From Candidatus Njordarchaeum guaymasense (GTDB lineage Archaea > Asgardarchaeota > Njordarchaeia > Njordarchaeales > Njordarchaeaceae): 29,257 nt of DNA. The position numbers and the translations under genes were made by a program. This document shows positions 7,942-14,143 of the stretch, piece after piece. The DNA is taken from NCBI GenBank assembly GCA_030587605.1, contig JAUQYT010000134.1, forward strand, positions 1 to 29,257, in the 5' to 3' direction. Each line of letters opens with the position of its first letter. Position 1 is the stretch's first letter. The notes under the pieces are model-generated. The model had not been told where the DNA came from. It was given only the letters and a program-made list of their open reading frames with translations, and did not search any database.

Positions 7942-8820
7942 TTATCGTGTGGAACTCCACGTTTTAGTTATCTTGAGATTAATGTTAAGGGCCTTAGCGG
8001 AATGTGTCAACATCCCCATAGAAATAATGTCGACTTCCGTCTTTGCATATGTCTTCAACGTGTCCGGTGCCACACCACCCGAAACCTCTACTAGTAGCTT
8101 ATCTCTTAGCCCCATTTCACGGAGTCTTTTCGTGACTTCTGCTACTTCATGGGGAGACATGTTGTCGAGCATCAGAATGTCAGGTTCAAGCTTCGCTGCT
8201 TTGACAGCTTGATCCAAGGAGGTGACTTCCACTTCAATTTTCTTTGTGAAACTCGCATTGAGCTTAGCTCTCTTGATCGCCTCTTCCACTCCTCCGACTG
8301 TCGCTATGTGATTAGACTTTATCAGTATTGCGTCGTCTAATCTGAGTCGATGCGTGTCGCCTCCGCCAAGCTCGACGGCTCGTTTCTCGAAGAGCCGAAA
8401 TCCTGGAGTAGTCTTTCTGGTGCAAGCGATTCTAATCTTGGGATTTACTGAACGAGCCTCCTCAACTAAGCTATGGGTTAGACTTGCAATCCCACTCATT
8501 CGCATCAGTATGTTTAGAGCAGTCCTCTCGACGGTCAGAATTGATCTCGCCGCCCCCCTGACCCTCAATATCTCTTGACCATTGCGAGCCTGCACCCCGT
8601 CATCAACCTGATCCACCACTTCAATGCCAGCTATTTGGAATATGTATGATGATTCCCTTACTCCAGCAACGACGCCGTCAGAGTTGATGATAATTGCTGC
8701 TTCAGCGTGAAGACTCGTGGGAATTATCGAGTTGCTGGTTATGTCGCCAAAACCTACGTCTTCACGAAGATACTCGAGAAGTTTCTCCTTGAGTAGTCTA
8801 ACTTCAAGTTCACTCGACAT
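7942..8820 (-). CDS. nadC: Nicotinate-nucleotide pyrophosphorylase (quinolinate phosphoribosyltransferase)
   Basis: NadC converts quinolinate and PRPP to nicotinate mononucleotide in de novo NAD synthesis. The 292-residue protein shows LREDVGFGDITS at the N-terminus, the dimer and active-site stretch RMSGIASLT, then the PRPP/quinolinate segments CTRKTTPGFR, GGGDTHRLRLDDAILIKSNH and DILMLDNMSP. It ends with the phosphate-binding VEVSGGV and DIISMGMLTHS. The length is typical. ATG 8820 was preferred over the upstream codon at 8835 because GAGAGG sits about 7 nt before it. nadA and nadB are not in the window. It overlaps nothing and lies 75 nt downstream of the AMMECR1 gene. Confidence 0.96.
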   Translation of the reverse strand: MSSELEVRLLKEKLLEYLREDVGFGDITSNSIIPTSLHAEAAIIINSDGVVAGVRESSYIFQIAGIEVVDQVDDGVQARNGQEILRVRGAARSILTVERTALNILMRMSGIASLTHSLVEEARSVNPKIRIACTRKTTPGFRLFEKRAVELGGGDTHRLRLDDAILIKSNHIATVGGVEEAIKRAKLNASFTKKIEVEVTSLDQAVKAAKLEPDILMLDNMSPHEVAEVTKRLREMGLRDKLLVEVSGGVAPDTLKTYAKTEVDIISMGMLTHSAKALNINLKITKTWSSTR

Positions 8821-8895
8821 GATCAAGCCTCTCAATCAGAATCATTCGACATAGTGACAGGGTAGCATTTGGTATTCGGGAATAGTCCTTGAGTT

Positions 8896-9537
8896 TCACT
8901 TTTCCTTTTCACTCGTGAGATCTCTTTGCACTACTTGACCATTCGGCTCAAGTTCTTGAAACACGAGGCCCTCAAACTTGTAAATCTTAGTTGTCTTCTT
9001 CAACCATTCGCTTGTTGGCAAACCTGCCTTGATACAACACTGCGCAATGAATTCCTCCTCGTTCCATCCCCACTCGACTGGAACTTGAGGGAGCAGTAGA
9101 CCTTTGTTCCATCCTCGCTCCACCAGTAACCCATGTACGCCAACCTTTATCTTCTTAGGATAATTTTTTGGGTCATCGACCGTTATGAGTTCAGGAGGAG
9201 TAAGCACTGAGACTTCAACAATTATCTCTTGTAGTTCCGAGGGTCTGACTGGTAGAAATCGAGGATCCTCGCTACAGGAATCTATGGCTGATTCGATCGT
9301 TGCCTCAACGAGTGGGATATCTGGTAAAGGGCGCCCGATGCAACCGCGTAGTTCTCGTTCTTGAGAATAACTAGCCATCTTCTCTAGTGTAACAAACACA
9401 CCACATTTTGTCATAAGCTTGGAGGGGGTTTCAGGCGGAACAGGGACTCTATTCCTACTCGTCACGAAGGTCTGCATTGTTTTCCTAGCCAGCTTAACCA
9501 GAAACTCCCCGTCCGCGGGCGATAGAGAAAACACCAT
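8896..9537 (-). CDS. AMMECR1-domain protein
   Basis: The 213-residue protein is a full-length AMMECR1 family member, conserved in archaea and eukaryotes but without a settled biochemical role. It contains the hallmark ELRGCIGRPLP (about residues 82-92), SAIDSCSEDPRF, the KIKVGVHGLLVERG strand and LLLPQVPVEWGW. The family has been compared to RNA- or radical-SAM-associated factors; nothing here narrows that down. It is transcribed in the same direction as nadC, 75 nt upstream of it, so a shared transcript is possible but not compelling. Confidence 0.93.
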   Translation of the reverse strand: MVFSLSPADGEFLVKLARKTMQTFVTSRNRVPVPPETPSKLMTKCGVFVTLEKMASYSQERELRGCIGRPLPDIPLVEATIESAIDSCSEDPRFLPVRPSELQEIIVEVSVLTPPELITVDDPKNYPKKIKVGVHGLLVERGWNKGLLLPQVPVEWGWNEEEFIAQCCIKAGLPTSEWLKKTTKIYKFEGLVFQELEPNGQVVQRDLTSEKEK

Positions 9538-9672
9538 CTCTACCCTCTCCTACTATATCCACTACGGCAATCCCTCGTGAAAGATGTTCTAAGGGAACTA
9601 AGTGGACTTAGAGCGATAAGGTTTACGCTTTCCAGCAGTTACCACGACTAGTGCCTTACCTAAGGAAAATAT

Positions 9673-9802
9673 TGGTGCCGAGGGCGCGATTCGAACACGC
9701 GATCTCCGGATGGCTCATCTGACCCCAGATTAGAGCTGATTATGAGTTTCGCCTTGTTCCTTAAATTGATCCGGCGCTCTAACCAAGCTGAGCTACCTCG
9801 GC
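9673..9802 (-). tRNA. tRNA-Met(CAT), elongator type, two introns
   Basis: Acceptor GCCGAGG (9802-9796) pairs with CCTCGGC (9683-9677). The D stem GCTC/GAGC, T arm GCGTG-TTCGAAT-CGCGC, discriminator A and an encoded CCA (9675-9673) are all present. A mature anticodon arm CCGGA-CTCATAA-TCCGG appears only if two insertions are removed. The first is about 23 nt (about 9769-9747), between positions 31 and 32. The second is about 29 nt (about 9739-9711), just 3' of the loop, and folds as GCTC..ATCTG-GGGT-CAGAT-GAGC. Mature length is 78 nt with CCA. Splice sites may slide by one or two bases. Read as elongator Met by its similarity to archaeal eMet; tRNA-Ile2 with a modified CAT is the alternative. 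Confidence 0.9.
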
Positions 9803-9918
9803 GCAACGTGATTTCCTCATCACGTTCCACATTTCTTCAATAGGATTTACTCGGTAGAACATAAATCATTTTCCTTTAAAATCTAGCTGGCGACTCTGCC
9901 CATTGCTCTTTTAACGTA

Positions 9919-9929
9919 ACTTTAAAAAG
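9919..9929 (+). promoter_or_regulatory. Candidate TATA box for tRNA-Leu
   Basis: ACTTTAAAAAG lies about 40 nt before the tRNA 5' end, giving a transcript start near 9950 and a short leader. Confidence 0.5.
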
Positions 9930-9964
9930 ATCGAATTCAGTGACAGCAACTTCAAGATGAGACT

Positions 9965-10149
9965 GCGGGGGTCGCCAAGTTCGGACAAAGCTAGGGTCTT
10001 GTCTTAAGGCGGTGGACTTAAGATCCACTCTCGAATGAGGGGCTCAGACCATATCTAGGCAAGGAACGGTCATGTGCACTCCGAAAAGGAGTTCGTGGGT
10101 TCGAAATCCGGGGCAAAGTCTTCCTCGAACGAAACTCCCACCCCCCGCA
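9965..10149 (+). tRNA. tRNA-Leu(TAA), class II, three introns (D loop, variable arm, T loop)
   Basis: Acceptor GCGGGGG (9965-9971) pairs with CCCCCGC (10142-10148); the discriminator is A and CCA is not encoded. The anticodon arm GTGGA-CTTAAGA-TCCAC is uninterrupted (anticodon TAA at 10019-10021). Three insertions must be removed. One of 19 nt in the D loop (9985-10003, ends ACAA/TTGT) leaves GCCAAG-TTCGGTTAAGGC. One of about 48 nt in the variable arm (about 10032-10083, boundaries ambiguous because ACTC is repeated) leaves a CTCC/GGAG arm. One of about 30 nt in the T loop (10106-10135) leaves GTGGG-TTCGAAT-CCCAC. No intron is at the usual 37/38 site. Confidence 0.9.
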
Positions 10150-10209
10150 CTCCCACCACGCAGACTCATCTGTTATTCAATAAGAAACTCTGAGAGCCAA
10201 GTGAGAAAA

Positions 10210-10221
10210 CCTTTTATTTTT
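10210..10221 (+). promoter_or_regulatory. Candidate TATA box for tRNA-Thr
   Basis: CCTTTTATTTTT lies about 50 nt upstream of the tRNA 5' end; by-eye match only. Confidence 0.35.
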
Positions 10222-10271
10222 CAACCCTATTCTTCAGAGGACAAGTACGGACTTGAAAACCTAACGAGCGT

Positions 10272-10400
10272 GCCCCAGTAGCTCATGGTGAACCGGCCTA
10301 CAAACCAGTTCGCCAGCAAAGCCTGGTAGAGCACCGCCTTGGTAAACTCATTGTGGGTACAATCAGGCGGTGGTCGTGGGTCCGAATCCCACCTGGGGCT
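10272..10400 (+). tRNA. tRNA-Thr(GGT), two introns
   Basis: Acceptor GCCCCAG (10272-10278) pairs with CTGGGGC (10393-10399); the discriminator is T and CCA is not encoded. The anticodon arm is CCGCC-TTGGTAA-GGCGG with anticodon GGT (10341-10343). A 35-nt intron in the D loop (about 10286-10320) forms a long hairpin, TGGTGAAC with GTTCGCCA, and its removal leaves GCTCA-GCCTGGTAGAGC. A 20-nt intron at the canonical 37/38 site (10345-10364) folds as ATTGT-GGGT-ACAAT. The T arm GTGGG-TCCGAAT-CCCAC is intact. Confidence 0.92.
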
Positions 10401-10564
10401 TCCTTTTTCATCTCACCAACCTGTAGGAGTGTTCGAACTTGAATCATTCGAAAAGATCGCAATATGATCGCAACCTTTTTTAGGGTCAAATAGACTGATA
10501 TGTTAGTCAGAAAGAGGTAGGATTACACCCTAACATTGATTTGAAGCAGTATTTAGAGGTGCAG

Positions 10565-11335
10565 ATGTTGATCCCTCTCTCCATCATAGAAGGCATTGAC
10601 GACATGATACTCATCTTGATCATAGTTGCTGTAGCTGCCATCGGTATAGGAGCAGCTGCCGCAAAACGTGGACGAAAGCCCGCGGCTCGTCCAGCTCCTC
10701 CGGCAGCTCCGACCCCAGCTAGAGTTGGGAAAGTCATAGCGCCCCCGGTGGAGAAAGTAGATGAGGACACAGTCAGGCTGAAGGTCGAGAGAACTGCTAC
10801 TGAAAGTGCTCTGAAGTCTCTTGAATCCGCGATGAAGGAAGGGGCCATAGCGAAGGACACGTTCGATAAGTACAAGACAACCTATGATGAGAGGCTTAGA
10901 AAAATTGATGCGGAGCTTGTAAAGAGAGCTAAGGTGGCAATACCAAAACTAGAAGGCGAGATTGACAAAGTCAGGCAGACTTATCTGGAAAAGCTAAAGA
11001 CTCTTTCAAAGAAAGCGATCTCAGTCCAACCGCTGGAGGCAGGCGTAGCGAAGCCAGCTGTTGAGCCTTCACGAGGGGTACCTACGCCATCAACAAAGCC
11101 CCCAACGAAGCTCCCCGAAGTCCCATCTGCCCGCATGGAGGAGGTCGCTGAGAAGCCATTTCCTCCTTTGACTCCGCCTGCTAGACAAGCGCCTCCAGAA
11201 GCCGTTCCTCAACAGCCTGTTTCTGCAGCCGCTAGAGCTACTCTGGCAGGTCCCACGACGATAGCTGACCTAAGACGGGAAATGATGGATGAATTGAATA
11301 GGCTCAAGCGACTGATCGGACATGCTGGGTCTTAG
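10565..11335 (+). CDS. Membrane-anchored coiled-coil protein with proline-rich tail, unknown function
   Basis: I do not recognise a family. The protein (256 aa from this start) begins with one strongly hydrophobic helix, about LILIIVAVAAIGIGAAAA, followed by basic KRGRK. This suggests an N-terminal membrane anchor with the rest in the cytoplasm. A Pro/Ala-rich linker follows, then a charged helical region (about residues 70-155) rich in Glu, Lys and Leu and likely to form a coiled coil. Its C-terminal half is again Pro-rich and low-complexity and ends in a short amphipathic helix (DLRREMMDELNRLKRLI). ATG 10565 has GAGGTG very close upstream; TTG 10541 and ATG 10604 are alternatives. Scaffold-like roles are possible, but function is unknown. 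Confidence 0.75.
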   Translation: MLIPLSIIEGIDDMILILIIVAVAAIGIGAAAAKRGRKPAARPAPPAAPTPARVGKVIAPPVEKVDEDTVRLKVERTATESALKSLESAMKEGAIAKDTFDKYKTTYDERLRKIDAELVKRAKVAIPKLEGEIDKVRQTYLEKLKTLSKKAISVQPLEAGVAKPAVEPSRGVPTPSTKPPTKLPEVPSARMEEVAEKPFPPLTPPARQAPPEAVPQQPVSAAARATLAGPTTIADLRREMMDELNRLKRLIGHAGS

Positions 11336-11407
11336 TCGCTGCAGGCCGATTCTAGTCACTCTTCTCTTTCTATGTCCGCTGAGAGCTTAGTTAGGAGGGA
11401 CTGTCTA

Positions 11408-12112
11408 CTACTTTTTCATTTTCTTTCTCAAGACTTCGACTTTATTCTCATAAGAAACGTATACTAGATCAGCCATCCCTAGGAAAAGCCCGTGCTCTAT
11501 TATTCCGGGTGTAGAGTTTAGTAGACTGTCGAGATAATTGAGAGCGTCGTGCTCTTGAAAGGTCACGTCACCTATGAAGCCACCATTGTCTCCAATTACT
11601 GGACCCATTTTTGATGAGCCGCCATCTCTCAGTTTAAGTGTTCCCCCTGTTTTGCTGAGCCTCTCGGCTATAAACCTGTATGAGAAAGGTATGATCTCAA
11701 CGGGGATAGGATGTCTACCAGTCAGTCTGTCCACAAGCTTTGTGTGGTCCACAAGTATACAAACAGTGTTTGATGCCGAGGCGATTATTTTCTCACGGGT
11801 GTGGCAGCCGCCGCCTCCCTTAATCATGTTGAAGTTTCTGTCTACCTTGTCTGCTCCATCAAAGCACTTTGATAGTCGGGGGTGTTCGTCAAGGGTGGTG
11901 AGCCGAATCCCGCTCTCTGATGCAATTATTGTCGTATCGTAGGAAGTAGGAACTGCTAGAACTTCGAGATCTTCACTTTTTATTCTCTTGACGAGCTCTT
12001 CGACAAAGTGCCTGATGGTAGTCCCACTTCCAAGACCTATTATCTCACCGTCTTCAACGTTTTTGACTGCCTCTCTTGCAACAGCTCTCTTCAGAGCCTC
12101 GGTACCAGCCAT
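11408..12112 (-). CDS. rpiA: Ribose-5-phosphate isomerase A
   Basis: RpiA interconverts ribose-5-phosphate and ribulose-5-phosphate, supplying ribose for nucleotides. The 234-residue sequence has every active-site block: GLGSGTT (phosphate loop, about 25-31), PTSYDT, FDGADKVD (catalytic Asp pair, about 83-90) and KGGGGCHTREKIIA with catalytic Lys and Glu (about 98-111). GRHPIPVEIIPF and the C-terminal GIIEHGLFL are also present. Length and motif spacing match archaeal RpiA. It is followed on the same strand by intergenic DNA and the unrelated coiled-coil gene in the opposite orientation. It may share a transcript with the atpF and pyrI genes upstream, though gaps of 60-70 nt make this uncertain. 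Confidence 0.97.
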   Translation of the reverse strand: MAGTEALKRAVAREAVKNVEDGEIIGLGSGTTIRHFVEELVKRIKSEDLEVLAVPTSYDTTIIASESGIRLTTLDEHPRLSKCFDGADKVDRNFNMIKGGGGCHTREKIIASASNTVCILVDHTKLVDRLTGRHPIPVEIIPFSYRFIAERLSKTGGTLKLRDGGSSKMGPVIGDNGGFIGDVTFQEHDALNYLDSLLNSTPGIIEHGLFLGMADLVYVSYENKVEVLRKKMKK

Positions 12113-12179
12113 TATTTCAGACCTCTAATACATTGCTCAATTCTAGAACCTGACCCGAGGTTTAAATCCAAAACAAGTT

Positions 12180-12497
12180 CTAGAACTTCAAGTCTATTCC
12201 TACTGCTCGCCTTATAATGTCTCTAAGGGGGTCACGCCTTCCTTTCTCCGTTCCACGCTTGTCAGGTATTTCGACTACGACGGGAAACGTATGTTGAGAC
12301 GTGTAGTCCGCTATTATCCCCCTTAGCTGGTCGCCCAGCTTCTCTGTAAGAATTATGAGGCCTACTGATTCATCTTGAAACACCTTGTGAAGCGCTTCCC
12401 TGGCTTCTTCTGAGGTTTCAACCGGATAGGAATCCTTAACGCCTGCAAACCTTAATCCAACAACCGTATCCGAGTCCGCGATAGCGACTATCTTCAA
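12180..12497 (-). CDS. atpF: V/A-type ATP synthase subunit F
   Basis: The 105-residue product matches the central-stalk subunit F of archaeal A1Ao ATP synthase. It begins MKIVAIADSDTVVGLRFAGV, close to the family start, and has VGLIILTEKLGDQLRG and FPVVVEIPDK, typical of its Rossmann-like N-domain. The start was set at TTG 12497 because AAGGTGG lies 9 nt upstream and this gives the usual N-terminus and length; a longer TTG start at 12533 is possible. Subunit F normally sits inside an atpIKECFABD-type operon, but none of those genes is near, so this is either a displaced subunit or a paralogue. The flanking genes belong to nucleotide metabolism. Confidence 0.88.
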   Translation of the reverse strand: MKIVAIADSDTVVGLRFAGVKDSYPVETSEEAREALHKVFQDESVGLIILTEKLGDQLRGIIADYTSQHTFPVVVEIPDKRGTEKGRRDPLRDIIRRAVGIDLKF

Positions 12498-12556
12498 CTT
12501 CTCAAACCACCTTGACCCAACATGTCTTCCCAAGCATCATTAGAGACTTGAGTGGA

Positions 12557-13024
12557 CTATTTTTCGAGCATCACTTTCTTTATTGTGGCTATGTCAAATT
12601 GTCTATTGCAGTATTTACACCTAAAAGCTATATCCTTGTCCCGTATCACATTGAACTCCGCTGAAGCGGGTTCATTCGTATTCGTTATGCAAGTTGGATT
12701 CGGGCACTTCACACCCTTAAGAATCTTGGGCAAATCAACCCTTTTCTTCTCGACCACACTGAAATTCCTTATCACGTTGATCGTGGCATTGGGCGAGATT
12801 ATACTTATTAGGTCAGCTTCACGTGGGTGGAGTTCCCTATTCTCTATCTTGATTAGGTCTTTTCTTCCAAGTTTCTGGCTTTCGACATTTATGAGGACTG
12901 TCAAGACATTCTGTGTTTCGCCCAGTAGCCCCAAAAGTCTCAGCACGTGGAACGCTGTATTGGGATTCAAATGGTCTATTACGGTTCCATCTTTAATCTT
13001 CCTCGCCCTTAAGGTGCTCTCCAT
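12557..13024 (-). CDS. pyrI: Aspartate carbamoyltransferase regulatory chain
   Basis: PyrI binds nucleotide effectors and bridges PyrB trimers in the first committed step of pyrimidine synthesis. The 155-residue chain has an allosteric domain (KIKDGTVIDHLNPNTAFHVL, about 9-28) and a C-terminal zinc domain with four cysteines, CPNPTCITN and CKYC (about 109, 114, 138 and 141). The length equals the family norm. It starts with ATG at 13024, about 170 nt from the divergent pyrB. In many archaea pyrB and pyrI are codirectional neighbours, so the head-to-head layout is a variation. An AT-rich shared promoter region (13090-13160) separates them. Confidence 0.97.
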   Translation of the reverse strand: MESTLRARKIKDGTVIDHLNPNTAFHVLRLLGLLGETQNVLTVLINVESQKLGRKDLIKIENRELHPREADLISIISPNATINVIRNFSVVEKKRVDLPKILKGVKCPNPTCITNTNEPASAEFNVIRDKDIAFRCKYCNRQFDIATIKKVMLEK

Positions 13025-13084
13025 CCGATACTCACCCTCGCATTAGCAATAGAATCATCATTGTATTCTTTCTCACTGCTAGAA

Positions 13085-13165
13085 CTTAGCTTGAGATGAT
13101 CAGGTTAAATACTATTATGGTTGTAAATCATTAATAATAAATCGTGGTCTATTAATATGGTTGCC
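13085..13165. promoter_or_regulatory. Shared AT-rich promoter region between pyrI and pyrB
   Basis: Between the divergent genes lies an AT-rich segment with GTTAAATAC near 13105 and ATTAATAATAAAT near 13129. Either could serve as a TATA element. I see no clear palindromic operator. Confidence 0.4.
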
Positions 13166-13194
13166 TATATGCAGAGAGGCGGTGAGACTGCTAC

Positions 13195-14118
13195 TTGACC
13201 TTGAAAGGCAAGGATATTGTTTCTATTGTGGATTTTACACGAGAAGAAGTTGATCAGATACTGAGAACTGCCAAAAGCCTCGAGCCTTTAGCTAGAGAAG
13301 GTTCAGATCTCCTCAGAGGCAAGATATTGGCTACACTCTTCTTTGAACCTAGTACAAGGACTCGCTTAAGTTTCGAAACAGCCATGCATAGGCTCGGCGG
13401 GAGCACTATAGGCTTCGCTGAACCAAGCGCTTCTTCGGTGTCGAAAGGTGAAACACTAGCAGATACAGTAAGAGTTGTCGAAAACTACGCGGACGTGATC
13501 GTTATCAGGCACCCACTGGAAGGCTCATCACGCCTAGCAGCTGATTACGCCAGTATCCCTGTGATTAATGCTGGCTCAGGAAGTGAGGAGCACCCGACGC
13601 AGGCTTTTTTGGATCTCTATACTATCTGGAAAGAACTTGAAAGAATTGATGGGCTTAATGTTGCCCTCGTCGGAGATCTGAAGTATGGTAGAACGATACA
13701 CTCATTGGCCTACTTGCTTTCAAAGTATAATGTGAATCTGTTTTTCGTTTCTCATCCTTCTCTTCGGATAAGGGATGAAGTCTCAGGTGACCTGAAAAAG
13801 CTTGGGATAAAGTTCCAAGAGTTAGGTGACATAAAGGAAGTAATACCAAAGCTTGATGTGCTCTACGTGACGAGAATTCAAAAAGAGCGTTTCCCAGACC
13901 TTGCGGAGTATGAAAAGGTCAAAGGCTTTTACCAGATTACAACCGAATTACTTAGAGACGCAAAAAGTAACATGATTATAATGCACCCGCTACCTCGTGT
14001 CGGTGAAATCGATGTGGCTGTCGACGCCACACCTCACGCAAGATACTTCAAACAAGTCTTCTACGGCGTCGTTACCAGAATGGCGATCTTGGCATTGGTC
14101 CTAGGAGCAATAGAGTAG
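13195..14118 (+). CDS. pyrB: Aspartate carbamoyltransferase catalytic chain
   Basis: PyrB condenses carbamoyl phosphate with aspartate. The 307-residue protein has the carbamoyl phosphate loop FFEPSTRTRLSFE (about 49-61), the SxSxxKGE loop (SASSVSKGE), HPTQAFLDLYTI (about 133-144), the aspartate-binding RIQKERF (about 226) and HPLPR (about 263). All active-site residues appear present and the length is standard. The start is TTG, with GGTGAG about 9 nt upstream. Together with pyrI across the divergent promoter it forms the usual allosteric dodecamer. It ends 25 nt from the convergent NrdD-like gene. Confidence 0.97.
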   Translation: MTLKGKDIVSIVDFTREEVDQILRTAKSLEPLAREGSDLLRGKILATLFFEPSTRTRLSFETAMHRLGGSTIGFAEPSASSVSKGETLADTVRVVENYADVIVIRHPLEGSSRLAADYASIPVINAGSGSEEHPTQAFLDLYTIWKELERIDGLNVALVGDLKYGRTIHSLAYLLSKYNVNLFFVSHPSLRIRDEVSGDLKKLGIKFQELGDIKEVIPKLDVLYVTRIQKERFPDLAEYEKVKGFYQITTELLRDAKSNMIIMHPLPRVGEIDVAVDATPHARYFKQVFYGVVTRMAILALVLGAIE

Positions 14119-14143
14119 TTGAACTCCTGCTTCGCCAAGTCAC

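Noticed and set aside
9673..9802. tRNA-Met with a single intron at 37/38
   Set aside because: With one intron position 33 would be C and the loop would not close. Only two-intron removal recovers the CTCATAA loop of archaeal eMet.
10072..10489. Two short frames (10072-10281 plus, 10298-10489 minus)
   Set aside because: They cover the intron-bearing tRNA-Leu and tRNA-Thr genes and show no protein family features.
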